From Pseudobacteriovorax sp. (lineage in GTDB: Bacteria; Bdellovibrionota_B; Oligoflexia; Oligoflexales; Oligoflexaceae), in contig JABSRP010000021.1 of assembly GCA_013215145.1 (NCBI GenBank), forward strand, positions 1-64,000: a stretch of 64,000 bases of DNA. Reading direction: 5' to 3'. Positions within the stretch are counted from its first letter, which is position 1, and each line of letters opens with the position of its first letter. A program made the position numbers and the translations under genes. The notes beneath the pieces are model-generated. The model saw only the letters and a program-made list of their open reading frames with translations, did not search any database and had not been told where the DNA came from. Positions 36,606-45,555 of the stretch are shown here, piece after piece.

Positions 36606-37544
36606 TTGAACGTGCCTAGATTAGGGATCATAGCAAATCCACATTCTAAGTCAAATAAGCAACAGCCCTCTCGGATAGCCTCATTAAGAGAGTATTTTGG
36701 AAAGCACTCCTTGTTTGAAAAAACAAATAATTTAAAAGGCTTAAGAGACACGATCGTCAATTTTCGGGAAAGAGATATCGATATCCTCGGCATAGACGGC
36801 GGTGACGGCTCGATTTCGGTTGCTCTGAATACCGTGGTCGAAGAGTACCAAGGCCGGCCACTTCCCCAAATTGCCGTTCTCGGTGGTGGGACCATGAATG
36901 TAGTGAGCGCTCAACTAAGCCAAAAAAACTCGCACAAAGATAGATGTAAGTCTCTTCTAGGTATCGCCTCTTCTGAGGAAAGCTACAAGACGAAAAAACT
37001 AGATTCGCTTTCCGTTGAGGGCAGGTGCGGGTTTCTCTATACCGACCAATCTTTCGTTCGTTTACTCAATAAGTTCTACGAGGTAAAGGGCGGAAAAGCT
37101 AAAGCTCTCGGATTTTGCCTAAAAGTCATTTGGTCAGGACTACTACAAAATCCATTTTTCAAAAAACATGTAGAAAATCAAGTCGTCAGGGTATTAAACG
37201 GTACCACTGAGGTCATGAACGAAAAGACCTTAGGTATATTTGTCGCCACTATAGAAAAGCTCCCCTTAGGAATCCCTTTTCTGCCACAAATTTCAAACGC
37301 TGGGGGTGCCTGCAACCTTGTATCTATCAACTGTGACGCGAAAAAAGTTATTCAAAGGCTCCCCTTCCTTATGCTTTCAAACCGAAACTCTTCCCATAAA
37401 GAAAAGTTCGTTTGCCACGGCAATGCACTTGAGATCCAATATAGCCAAAAAACCATATACACTCTTGATGGGGAGATCTTTACTGCCAAAGAAAAAAACC
37501 TTTCGATAGGAACCGGGCCAAAGTTTGAGTTTTGCGTATTATGA
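36606..37544 (+). CDS. diacylglycerol-kinase-like lipid kinase, about 312 aa
   Basis: Has the DAGK catalytic domain signatures GIDGGDGSISVALN (about residues 58-71) and GGGTMNVVS (about 97-105), preceded by IIANPHSKSN. Enzymes of this group phosphorylate diacylglycerol, sphingosine-like or undecaprenol-type lipids. The start could be TTG at 36606 or GTG at 36612; AGGTGAGG upstream serves either, and the two differ by two residues. The stop lies 12 bases before the AmgK-like gene, so lipid kinase, AmgK and MurU appear to be one operon. The substrate is not known. Confidence 0.75.
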   Translation: MNVPRLGIIANPHSKSNKQQPSRIASLREYFGKHSLFEKTNNLKGLRDTIVNFRERDIDILGIDGGDGSISVALNTVVEEYQGRPLPQIAVLGGGTMNVVSAQLSQKNSHKDRCKSLLGIASSEESYKTKKLDSLSVEGRCGFLYTDQSFVRLLNKFYEVKGGKAKALGFCLKVIWSGLLQNPFFKKHVENQVVRVLNGTTEVMNEKTLGIFVATIEKLPLGIPFLPQISNAGGACNLVSINCDAKKVIQRLPFLMLSNRNSSHKEKFVCHGNALEIQYSQKTIYTLDGEIFTAKEKNLSIGTGPKFEFCVL

Positions 37545-37556
37545 TCGGAGTCAACC

Positions 37557-38624
37557 ATGGAAGTAGAAAATCAGAACCATAGAACGTCACCCATGACAAG
37601 TAAGAAGAGACTAAATGCCCTTCCTCCTCCACCTTTGAAGGTCTTAGCGAGACACCTTGATGTTGATACCATTACCATCGAATGGTTAGCTGGAGACGGA
37701 TCAGATCGATGCTATTATAGACTTTCATCGCCTCAGCTCATTCGAACCTACGTTCTCATGCAGCTTAGTAGTCTTGATGCAAAACTATTGGCCGAGAACG
37801 GCTACGAATGGATAATTATAGGGAAAATTTTAAGCCAGGAGGGTGTTAGAGTTCCCCGAACCGTAGCAACGATCCCCGATTATTCGGCTCTAATTATAGA
37901 AGACTATGGGGATACGATGCTCGAATCAAGAGTTCAATCCCACCTTCAATCGAATGAACAGCCTAGTGTTATAGATCTATATAAAAAGGTTTTTCCTATT
38001 ATCAAAACCATGTTGGAAATTAAAAATGACAACAAATCCCCTTGGACAAAGCGTAGCTTCGATAAAGATCGGTTTGTCTGGGAAATGAATTTTTTCTACC
38101 AAAATTTTTTGAAACCAGTAGCAAATATAGATCTCAGTCTTCAGCAACAAAATGACTTTAAAAAGGAATCTGAAGATCTTTCAAGCTATTTAGCCACACA
38201 TTCTAACTACTTCGTTCATAGAGATCTTCATTCACGTAATCTCATGTTGCAAGAAGGAAATGTTGCCATGATAGACTTCCAAGACGCGAGGCTTGGACCA
38301 GCAAGCTACGATATTGTTTCCTTATGCTTTGATTCATACGTACCTCTGAATCAATCCTTTCGCATCGATCTAATCAAAGAATTTATGGCCGAAATGCCAA
38401 GTGAAATTAAACAATCTCTAAAATCTTCCTGGAAACCGATGTTGTTACAACGGCAAATGAAAGCACTGGGGAGTTTTGGTTATCTTTCTATCGTAAAGCA
38501 ACGGGGCAATTACTTAACTTACCTTCAACCTGCCATGGAAACACTGGATGAAACCGTTTTTGATAGTAGATGGCCGTTTTTATCAGGTCAACTAATCCAA
38601 ATCATCAATAAGAATCTAGGCTGA
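37557..38624 (+). CDS. amgK: AmgK-like N-acetylmuramate/N-acetylglucosamine kinase, 355 aa
   Basis: Aminoglycoside-phosphotransferase fold. The Brenner motif VHRDLHSRNLM and the DFG-like MIDFQDARLGPASYD are intact, so it is an active kinase. The N-terminal GDGSDRCYYRL segment is typical of the AmgK subgroup. AmgK phosphorylates recycled MurNAc at the anomeric position in the pathway that bypasses MurA/MurB. The assignment rests on the immediate downstream MurU-like nucleotidyltransferase, because APH-fold kinases as such are diverse. The start is ATG at 37557 after GGAG. Confidence 0.72.
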   Translation: MEVENQNHRTSPMTSKKRLNALPPPPLKVLARHLDVDTITIEWLAGDGSDRCYYRLSSPQLIRTYVLMQLSSLDAKLLAENGYEWIIIGKILSQEGVRVPRTVATIPDYSALIIEDYGDTMLESRVQSHLQSNEQPSVIDLYKKVFPIIKTMLEIKNDNKSPWTKRSFDKDRFVWEMNFFYQNFLKPVANIDLSLQQQNDFKKESEDLSSYLATHSNYFVHRDLHSRNLMLQEGNVAMIDFQDARLGPASYDIVSLCFDSYVPLNQSFRIDLIKEFMAEMPSEIKQSLKSSWKPMLLQRQMKALGSFGYLSIVKQRGNYLTYLQPAMETLDETVFDSRWPFLSGQLIQIINKNLG

Positions 38625-38627
38625 ATT

Positions 38628-39575
38628 ATGAAAGCACTGATACTTGCTGCCGGTCTTGGTACTAGGATGAGGCCGATAACAGAAACGACTCCAAAACCAT
38701 TATGCCCATTTTTTGGAGTTCCCTCTATTGACTATGCGATTAGACAAGTCTGTTCAGTCACAAGTGAAATTGCCGTGAATACTCACTACTTATCTGATCA
38801 ATTGTCTAATCACATTAGTCGGTACCACGGAAACAAAGATATTCATATCAGTCATGAACCAGAGTTACTAGATACTGGCGGGGCCATATCAAATATTTCT
38901 GAATGGATTGGAGAGGATGACCTACTGATCTATAACTCGGATATTATCTGCGATATCCAACTTGAGGCTCTGGTTACTAGTTTCCAGCAGTCAAGCTCTC
39001 TTGCGACCATGGTTCTTCTCGACCAACATGTTTCAGGAACAGCACCTGTGACAGTTCTAAACCACGCGGTCGTCAATATTGGTGGTTCGCAACCCTCCGT
39101 AGGCTCAAAGCATACCTTTTCCGGCATTCATCTCCTCTCCAGGGAATTTACACGCCAGATACCGATCAATACAGTGTCTAGTGTTATTGACGCCTACCAA
39201 AAGGTTTTAGGCCAGAAGAAGCGCGTGTCAGCTTATTTACATGATAGTTACTGGACGGATCTTGGGACACCAAAATCCTATTGGAAATCTCATATTGACG
39301 TCATCAACGATCCAAGCCTATTCAAAGCTCTGGGCATTGGAAGACTGAGAGGTGAGTATTCAAAACCTAAGCTTGCGATTGATCAGACTAGTCAGAGTGC
39401 TTATCCGTATAGTCACAGTTCAAAAACTGCCTATACTAAGTCTTTGGTTGACCTTCAAAGGCCAGAAAAAACTCCAGTGAAAGTATCTCATTCCATTGTC
39501 TATGCAGATAGTTTAGATAGTTCCGAAAGTTATGAGAATGTCATTGTAGTTGGAAAAGAGAGATTATCGTTCTAA
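38628..39575 (+). CDS. murU: MurU-like nucleotidyltransferase, 315 aa
   Basis: Sugar-phosphate nucleotidyltransferase. The N-terminus has the nucleotide-binding motif KALILAAGLGTRMRPITETTPKPLCPF, and a metal-binding aspartate follows in YNSDIICDI. The protein would transfer UMP to MurNAc-1-phosphate to make UDP-MurNAc. It starts three bases after the AmgK-like gene, the same order as amgK-murU in Pseudomonas. It is about 90 residues longer than Pseudomonas MurU (about 223 aa as I recall); the extra part (from about 220) is rich in Ser and Tyr and might be a regulatory or acyl-transfer-like repeat. A glucose-1-phosphate thymidylyltransferase-like role is the main alternative. Confidence 0.7.
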   Translation: MKALILAAGLGTRMRPITETTPKPLCPFFGVPSIDYAIRQVCSVTSEIAVNTHYLSDQLSNHISRYHGNKDIHISHEPELLDTGGAISNISEWIGEDDLLIYNSDIICDIQLEALVTSFQQSSSLATMVLLDQHVSGTAPVTVLNHAVVNIGGSQPSVGSKHTFSGIHLLSREFTRQIPINTVSSVIDAYQKVLGQKKRVSAYLHDSYWTDLGTPKSYWKSHIDVINDPSLFKALGIGRLRGEYSKPKLAIDQTSQSAYPYSHSSKTAYTKSLVDLQRPEKTPVKVSHSIVYADSLDSSESYENVIVVGKERLSF

Positions 39576-39771
39576 GTGTTTTTGGGGCTGGTATCAGGGT
39601 CGCATTTCGGTGCTTAAAGGTCGCTATTTCTAAATAAACTTTCTTCTATAAGTCTGGCCTTGGCAAGTTATCGTGAAAGTTTTTTTTAAAACATTATCCT
39701 TTTAGCATCTCTCCTGCATGACTCTTATAAGTTAAAAATTAAATTCAAATATTCTACGTCTCAATCAGATA

Positions 39772-40779
39772 TTAAATCATGGAAAAAATTTCTATAGCAT
39801 CTTCGTTATGCTCGGCATTCAATTCAGCAAGACTTGTTATTTCCTGCTCTTCGTCGTGAACATGATCAGCATACTCTTGAACCGTCTCAGACTCTTTCTC
39901 AGCGAACTGCTCGGGAGCGATGTAGTATATAACCGAGCCCGCTACTAAGCGATCCGGGTTTGCTATATTATCGTTAAGTCTCCAGATTAGTTTCCAGTTT
40001 GCCGAATTACCAAGTACTCGTCCAGCAATTGTTGATAGAGTATCGCCCTCTGCGACTGTGATTTCAGATCTTGCAGTTGACTCGTAGGCTGAGGCAAATG
40101 CTGAAGTCTGTTCCGTTAGCTGGTAATAAACAACATCGCCTGGGTAGATTAACCTTGGGTTTGCGATTCCCGTGAATTCAGCAATCTCTGTCCATTTGCT
40201 AGGTTCTCCATAAACCTTAGTAGCTATTTTTGCTAGTGTGTCGCCTTTTTGAACCATGTAAGACATCTTCGATCCCATTTCAGGCAATCCAGGAGCTAGC
40301 GGAGTTCCAACGGTTGATCCAGTAGGGACTTCCTGTGGTACTTGCTCTTCGAATCCTCCGGATTGGTCCACTAATCCCTGGTCACCAGCATCGTTAGCAA
40401 GTAGAGGGTTATTGGCCAAATCGTTTCCTTGGTCGCCAAACTGATCGACGTTACCTGCATTCAGTTCCTCGACGACTTGTTGAATGTTGTCTTCTCCAGG
40501 AATCCCCTGATCGCCTTGAATGTTAGCGGCCTGGTTTCCTTCGTTATTGAAAAATTGATTGTTTACGTTACTGTTAAAACCCGTGTTATTAAAATTGTTG
40601 CCTTGACTATCTTCCTCTTGATCGAAGTTGTCTTCTTGATTCTCAAAGTCTTCTTCGTCGTCCTCTTGTTGGAAAACCTCTTCTTGAATCTGTTCTTGGT
40701 CACCATCAGATGAGCAAGAATTCAGAAGAAAGGGTAGACCTAGAAAAAGCGACAGAAAAAACGCCCTATAAAGCCGCAT
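39772..40779 (-). CDS. LysM lipoprotein with acidic low-complexity region, 335 aa
   Basis: Lipoprotein with the lipobox LLNSC ending at Cys22. Residues 25-160 are an unusual low-complexity stretch rich in Asp, Glu, Asn and Gln (DDEEDFENQEDNF-like repeats). Two tandem LysM domains follow at about 173-222 (YMVQKGDTLAKIATKVYG...NPRLIYPGDVVYY) and 238-290 (TVAEGDTLSTIAGRVLG...NPDRLVAGSVIYY), so it should bind peptidoglycan. A Glu-rich tail follows. The ribosome binding site is very strong (AAAGGAGGAGG). A spacer linking outer membrane to cell wall is a plausible but inferred role. Confidence 0.85.
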   Translation of the reverse strand: MRLYRAFFLSLFLGLPFLLNSCSSDGDQEQIQEEVFQQEDDEEDFENQEDNFDQEEDSQGNNFNNTGFNSNVNNQFFNNEGNQAANIQGDQGIPGEDNIQQVVEELNAGNVDQFGDQGNDLANNPLLANDAGDQGLVDQSGGFEEQVPQEVPTGSTVGTPLAPGLPEMGSKMSYMVQKGDTLAKIATKVYGEPSKWTEIAEFTGIANPRLIYPGDVVYYQLTEQTSAFASAYESTARSEITVAEGDTLSTIAGRVLGNSANWKLIWRLNDNIANPDRLVAGSVIYYIAPEQFAEKESETVQEYADHVHDEEQEITSLAELNAEHNEDAIEIFSMI

Positions 40780-41147
40780 GCAAGCCTCCTCCTTTGTGGT
40801 TAACGCAAATGTCTTTCACCATAAATGATTCCTCCGTGGTCAGCTAGTTTTGAAACTTCTACGACAATGATCGGAACATAATATAATCCCTTTAGTTATT
40901 TGAAACCGATATCCATGAGCCTACAATGGGAAGGCTTTGCCTCAGTTTTCAGGCAAATGGTGCCCTACACAAAGGCTTAGTCAGTCAGCTAAAAACTTCT
41001 GTTATCATTTACTTTTTTTTGATCAGTCAGTGTCTAGAGTAAAAGCTACCGTAGTCTAATTGAATGAATAGGCTAATTTTTCCTAGCCAAAGTTGTTGGT
41101 GAATGCAAAAAGAAAAGAGTCGTCGATATCAACTTGAGGCTCCTTAA
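40780..41147. other. 368-base intergenic region between the LysM lipoprotein and rsmH
   Basis: Divergent region that should hold promoters for both flanking genes. I see no gene of useful length: a 21-codon frame at 40915-40980 lacks a ribosome binding site. An 8-base direct repeat TCAGTCAG occurs at 40981-40988 and 41023-41030. A TATAAT hexamer lies at 40882-40887 but has no good -35 partner. mraZ, which often precedes rsmH, is absent. Confidence 0.6.
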
Positions 41148-42110
41148 ATGACATTTGACCATATCACAGTTTTAAAGGACGAACTGGTATCTAACCTTAA
41201 CCTTAAGTCAGGGTCTCTGGTAATTGATTGTACCGCAGGGGGCGGAGGCCACACCGCACGCATCGCCCAGTCGGTACAACCAGGTGGTCGAGTCATTGCC
41301 GTGGATCGTGATTTGAAGGCGATAGATCACCTTAAAACCAGATTTTCTAATAATATCTCATCCGGAGAAATGGTTTTGGTGCAAAAACCGTTTTCTGAAT
41401 TGGCTTCTATTGTTCAAGACATGGAGATTCATGGAAAAGTTGACGGTATTTGTGCGGATATTGGTGTTTCTAGCCCTCAGATTGACGATCCTGAAAGAGG
41501 GTTTTCTTTTATGAAAGACGGTCCCTTGGATATGAGAATGGATCGTACCTGCGGAATTTCCGCGTATCAGGTTGTTAACGAATATAGCGAAGCACAGCTC
41601 ACCCAATTATTCAGAAGTTTAGGGGAAGAGCCAAAAGCAAAGTTTGCAGCTCAAGGAATCCTCAAAGAACGCGCAAAGAAACCTATTGAAACTACGAGGC
41701 AATTAGCGGAAATTATCGAAAACAACCTATTTTATAAAACAAAGAGTAAAAAGCACCCAGCGACTAGAGTATTCCAAGCGCTCAGGATGCATGTTAATGG
41801 CGAGTTAGAGGAGTTAGAAACACTTTGTAAGACGGCCTTTGAGGCGCTTCGACCAGGTGGTAGACTAGGAATTATTTCCTTTCATAGTCTCGAAGACAAA
41901 ATAGTCAAATCATTCTTCAAGTCCATGGCGAACGGTAATTCAATTCCTCCGGAGATTCAGAGAGCCCCGATTCCCGAAGAGGAGATCGAGAGGCTAAAGG
42001 ATAGGAAAGCGAAGCTCATAAAGCCGTTTCCTATAGTCCCCGGCAAAGAAGAGATCGAGTTCAATGTTAGAGCTAGAAGTGCTAAACTTAGGGTATTAGA
42101 AAAAATATAA
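41148..42110 (+). CDS. rsmH: 16S rRNA m4C1402 methyltransferase RsmH, 320 aa
   Basis: SAM-dependent N4-methyltransferase acting on C1402 of 16S rRNA (formerly MraW). The SAM motif VIDCTAGGGGHTARIA, the DIGVSSPQIDDPERGFSF segment, the substrate region PLDMRMDRTCG and the C-terminal IISFHSLEDKIVKSFF are all present. It opens the dcw cluster. The ATG follows GAGG eight bases upstream. No mraZ is found before it, in contrast to many dcw clusters. Confidence 0.95.
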   Translation: MTFDHITVLKDELVSNLNLKSGSLVIDCTAGGGGHTARIAQSVQPGGRVIAVDRDLKAIDHLKTRFSNNISSGEMVLVQKPFSELASIVQDMEIHGKVDGICADIGVSSPQIDDPERGFSFMKDGPLDMRMDRTCGISAYQVVNEYSEAQLTQLFRSLGEEPKAKFAAQGILKERAKKPIETTRQLAEIIENNLFYKTKSKKHPATRVFQALRMHVNGELEELETLCKTAFEALRPGGRLGIISFHSLEDKIVKSFFKSMANGNSIPPEIQRAPIPEEEIERLKDRKAKLIKPFPIVPGKEEIEFNVRARSAKLRVLEKI

Positions 42111-42121
42111 GGAGCTAGCCC

Positions 42122-42376
42122 TTGAAAATAGCATCCTATGACATCGGAATATTTATCCTTTCTATTACTATTTGTCTCTTCAGCAGTTATTTCAATATCT
42201 CTAGTACAACGCTTGGCTACAAGATCGGTGAGACCAAACAAACCGAAATAGATCTTATCGAGCGTCGAAGCCTTTTAGAATCTGAATTGGCTAAAATAAC
42301 TAGCAAGTCGAGCCTGAAGCAATTATCCATACCTACCGAAGGACCAAAAGACGGCAAAATATTGGCTTCTTATTGA
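42122..42376 (+). CDS. ftsL: FtsL-like small division protein, 84 aa
   Basis: Short bitopic protein with one hydrophobic segment at about 8-26 and a short predicted coiled coil after it (KQTEIDLIERRSLLESELAKI). Sequence identity to FtsL is low as always for this family, so the assignment depends on its place between rsmH and ftsI and on its layout. The TTG start at 42122 has AAGGAG seven bases upstream. FtsL links FtsQ/FtsB to FtsW/FtsI in the divisome. Confidence 0.65.
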   Translation: MKIASYDIGIFILSITICLFSSYFNISSTTLGYKIGETKQTEIDLIERRSLLESELAKITSKSSLKQLSIPTEGPKDGKILASY

Positions 42377-42377
42377 T

Positions 42378-44180
42378 ATGAGATCGGATGAAGTTCCTAA
42401 GCACTACCCTAAGCAGTCTGTCAAACACCAGAATCAATTGGTTTTTTCTAACAAAAGGTTTCGTCTATTTTCGATTTTTCTAGCTTCGATTGCGGCAATC
42501 GTATTGATTCGTTCGATTTACGTACTAGTCACGCCACCATCTGCCGAACAACTGGCAAAAATCTCATCCCAGCAGTACCAAAGACGAATTGCCCCCGACA
42601 TCGCTAGAGGAACAATTTTTGACAGAAGACGGGTCCCTCTCGCCATCACGACCAAGAAACCCTCAATCTATGTAAATCCAAGAATCTTCAATCCTACAAA
42701 ACAACAAATCAAGGTCATACAAGACATAACCAAACTAACCCCAACAGAAATTAGATCAATAAAAAAGAGACAGAAGTATTTCCATTGGTTGGTCAGAAGA
42801 GTCTCAAAAAATGCCGCCGAGGACTTGACCAAACTAGGAGTCAAAGGGCTAGGAGTCACTCATGAGCCTTACCGTACCTACCCTAGCCAAGTTGCTTCCC
42901 AACTAATCGGCTACGTGGGGATCGACAATCGAGGATTAATGGGAATCGAAAAAGTTTACAATGATACTCTCGATCACAAGGCTATGACCAATCTCATTAG
43001 TCGTGATGCAAAGGGTAGATTTATTTACGGCGAGGATAATTCTGTAAAGCCAGAAGAACTGCCAAAAAATCTACATTTAACCATCGATCGAGCTATTCAA
43101 AAAATTTCTGAAGAGGCCCTAACAAAAGCAGTGAAATCGGCCGACGCTAAGAGCGGTTTCGCAGTGGTTTCAGATCCGCATACAGGCCATATTCTTGCTG
43201 TCGCCAACTACCCATCCTTTAATCCCAATAGTTCTAAATCAATCACAGCCAACAATTCAAGAAACTATGCGTTCTATGACTTAATCGAACCCGGCTCCAC
43301 TATTAAACCTTTTGTTCTAGCCGGAGCCTTAGAGAAGAACAGTGTCGCACTTTCTGAAATCATTGATGTTAACAACGGAGTTCTGCAAGAGGATAGCTGG
43401 CGGATTAGAGACTCGCATCCATCGGAAACTCTTTCCGCATCCGATGTGATTGTCCATTCTAGTAATATAGGAATATTTAAAATAGCTCGAAAACTTGGAC
43501 CCACATGGCTGGCTTCACTTTTGAGAGATTTGGGTATTGGTGAGAGGGCGTTCCGCCTTGGATTCGCTCAGCAAGCCCAAGGGCGATTGACTAATCCAGA
43601 ACACTGGCGCCCAGTGAGATTTGCCAATATCTCATTTGGACAAGGGTTCTTGGCTTCTGGATTAGAAATTGTTCAGGCATACGGTGCTATTGCAAACGGA
43701 GGACGCCTGATGAAACCCATACTGATCAAGGCAATAGAATCAGCCGATTCTGAAACCGATACCCTAAGCACCCCCGTGACTTTAAGGCGAGTATTCTCAC
43801 TTAAGACTGCTACTACTATGAAATCAGTGTTGGAAAAAACGGTGCTGGAAGGCTCCGGGAAGCGGGCAAGAAGTCAGCTTTATACCACCGCCGGAAAAAC
43901 TGGTACCACGGAAAAGGTTGATCCAAAAACTAAGACTTATAGCGAGAATCTCCGAGTCGCATCCTTTGCTGGATTTGCGCCCGTTAGCGACCCACATCTT
44001 GTGGTGTATGTCGTTATAGACGAGCCACAAAACAAACCTTACTATGGAGGTGTTTGGGCGGCACCGGCTTTTAGAGAGATTGTTGACAAGACGTTAAAAT
44101 ATTTGAATGTTGGTCCAGACAATGCCATAAATCAGACAACGAGCTCAATGGGCACCCTTCGGCGGGAGGAAAAATTGTGA
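42378..44180 (+). CDS. ftsI: septal peptidoglycan transpeptidase (PBP3/FtsI), 600 aa
   Basis: Class B penicillin-binding protein. It has one N-terminal membrane segment at about 30-50 and a PBP dimer domain, then a transpeptidase domain with the active-site S-x-x-K in GSTIKPF (near Ser307), the S-x-N motif in HSSNIG and K-T-G in AGKTGTTEK. It crosslinks septal peptidoglycan with FtsW. The gene starts one base after ftsL, and its stop overlaps the murF GTG start (GTGA). Having ftsI directly after ftsL is normal for a dcw cluster. Confidence 0.95.
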   Translation: MRSDEVPKHYPKQSVKHQNQLVFSNKRFRLFSIFLASIAAIVLIRSIYVLVTPPSAEQLAKISSQQYQRRIAPDIARGTIFDRRRVPLAITTKKPSIYVNPRIFNPTKQQIKVIQDITKLTPTEIRSIKKRQKYFHWLVRRVSKNAAEDLTKLGVKGLGVTHEPYRTYPSQVASQLIGYVGIDNRGLMGIEKVYNDTLDHKAMTNLISRDAKGRFIYGEDNSVKPEELPKNLHLTIDRAIQKISEEALTKAVKSADAKSGFAVVSDPHTGHILAVANYPSFNPNSSKSITANNSRNYAFYDLIEPGSTIKPFVLAGALEKNSVALSEIIDVNNGVLQEDSWRIRDSHPSETLSASDVIVHSSNIGIFKIARKLGPTWLASLLRDLGIGERAFRLGFAQQAQGRLTNPEHWRPVRFANISFGQGFLASGLEIVQAYGAIANGGRLMKPILIKAIESADSETDTLSTPVTLRRVFSLKTATTMKSVLEKTVLEGSGKRARSQLYTTAGKTGTTEKVDPKTKTYSENLRVASFAGFAPVSDPHLVVYVVIDEPQNKPYYGGVWAAPAFREIVDKTLKYLNVGPDNAINQTTSSMGTLRREEKL

Positions 44181-45547
44181 ATGACCTTGGCGAGTTTATC
44201 TCCAGAGAGAGCATTTCAGTTGGTAAGAAAATCAAATTGGTCTCTTATTTTCCCAATCTGATAGAAACAGATAGTAGAACCATTTGCAACGGATCGGTTT
44301 TTGTAGCCATTAAAGGTGACTCATTCGATGGTTCGAAATTTGTTGGTGAATCCTTGGCTAAAGGAGCAATTGCCTGCGTTGTGCCCGAGTCGGGCATGGA
44401 CTTTGTTTCAGAAGACCAATTGGACTGTTGTATTATCGTCGAAGACAGCATCCTATTTTTACAAAACTTAGCCAGGTTTTGGCGTCAGAATAATCAGTTT
44501 AAGATAATCGGCATTACCGGATCTAATGGCAAAACCACTAGCAAAGAACTTATCAAACACTTTCTACAGTCTGTCGGACGGGTTGCAGCCACCGAGGGAA
44601 ACTTCAACAACGAGATTGGCGTAGCGTTGACGATCTGCAGGATCAAATCTGAGGATCAGTTTGCCATTGTCGAAATGGGCGCTCGTCACAGAGGAAATAT
44701 CGCTTTTTTAGTTGGTTTGGCCGACCCTGACATAGGAATTTTACTCAATATTGGCAGTGCCCACGTTGGAGAGTTTGGTTCAAAACAGGCTCTCAGGGAG
44801 ACAAAACAAGAGTTATTTACAAGCTCGAGACCGGAGATGGTTGCCATTTGCCAAGAGTCGGACAGACAAACCAAAGTTGTCGCTGAACGGAAACATCCCA
44901 GGACCCTAACTGTTGGGGAAAGTGAAGATGCGACGATCAGAATTGTGGACATCAGCCCGCATCAGATGGGATTCAAAATCAGTCTTTTCTATTCCGGGAA
45001 TCAAATAACCGTGGACTTCCCGTATTTTCATAAAAGCCTTCCAGAACATATTGGTTTTGTAATGGCTATTGCCGCTTCTCTAAAACTTGAAACGGATTTT
45101 TCAAGTTTTAGCTGGTCGCGATACAAAGCTTTTCCAGGAAGATTTAAAGCGATTAAAGGGAAAAAAGCTCTAGTTTTCGATGACAGCTACAACGCCAACC
45201 CTGAAAGTATGGAAGCGGGAATCGAATCCGTCTTATTTGTATCCCATGAAAAGGATTGTACCTTTGTATTAGGAGATATGTTGGAACTAGGTGATACTGA
45301 AGTTTCCGAGCACGAAAGAGTTGGAAAACTCATGAAGTCTAAAAATGTTAAGCAACTAATCACAGTTGGGAAACTCGCCAAATCTATTGGCGATGCTGCT
45401 TGTGATGGAGGGCCTATGAAATACCACCATTTTGATGATGTCGACGAGCTCATGGAAAGCTGTGAGGACATAGACTTTTCCCCTGTTGTCTATATCAAGG
45501 GATCAAGATCGGTGGGCTTAGATTCTCTAGTAAAACGATTAATTTAG
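44177..45547 (+). CDS. murF: UDP-MurNAc-tripeptide-D-Ala-D-Ala ligase MurF, 456 aa
   Basis: ATP-dependent Mur ligase adding D-Ala-D-Ala. Motifs include the ATP-binding GITGSNGKTTSKE, the GDMLELG region typical of MurF, and VFDDSYNANPESM. The N-terminal domain has the DSRTICNGSVFVAIKGDSFDG pattern of the MurE/MurF type. The GTG start overlaps the ftsI stop. In most dcw clusters murE lies between ftsI and murF; here it is missing and there is no gap for it. Confidence 0.92.
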   Translation: MNDLGEFISRESISVGKKIKLVSYFPNLIETDSRTICNGSVFVAIKGDSFDGSKFVGESLAKGAIACVVPESGMDFVSEDQLDCCIIVEDSILFLQNLARFWRQNNQFKIIGITGSNGKTTSKELIKHFLQSVGRVAATEGNFNNEIGVALTICRIKSEDQFAIVEMGARHRGNIAFLVGLADPDIGILLNIGSAHVGEFGSKQALRETKQELFTSSRPEMVAICQESDRQTKVVAERKHPRTLTVGESEDATIRIVDISPHQMGFKISLFYSGNQITVDFPYFHKSLPEHIGFVMAIAASLKLETDFSSFSWSRYKAFPGRFKAIKGKKALVFDDSYNANPESMEAGIESVLFVSHEKDCTFVLGDMLELGDTEVSEHERVGKLMKSKNVKQLITVGKLAKSIGDAACDGGPMKYHHFDDVDELMESCEDIDFSPVVYIKGSRSVGLDSLVKRLI

Positions 45548-45555
45548 GAGGACTC

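Noticed and set aside
40915-40980. 21-codon frame upstream of rsmH
   Set aside because: No ribosome binding site and too short to support; not mraZ.
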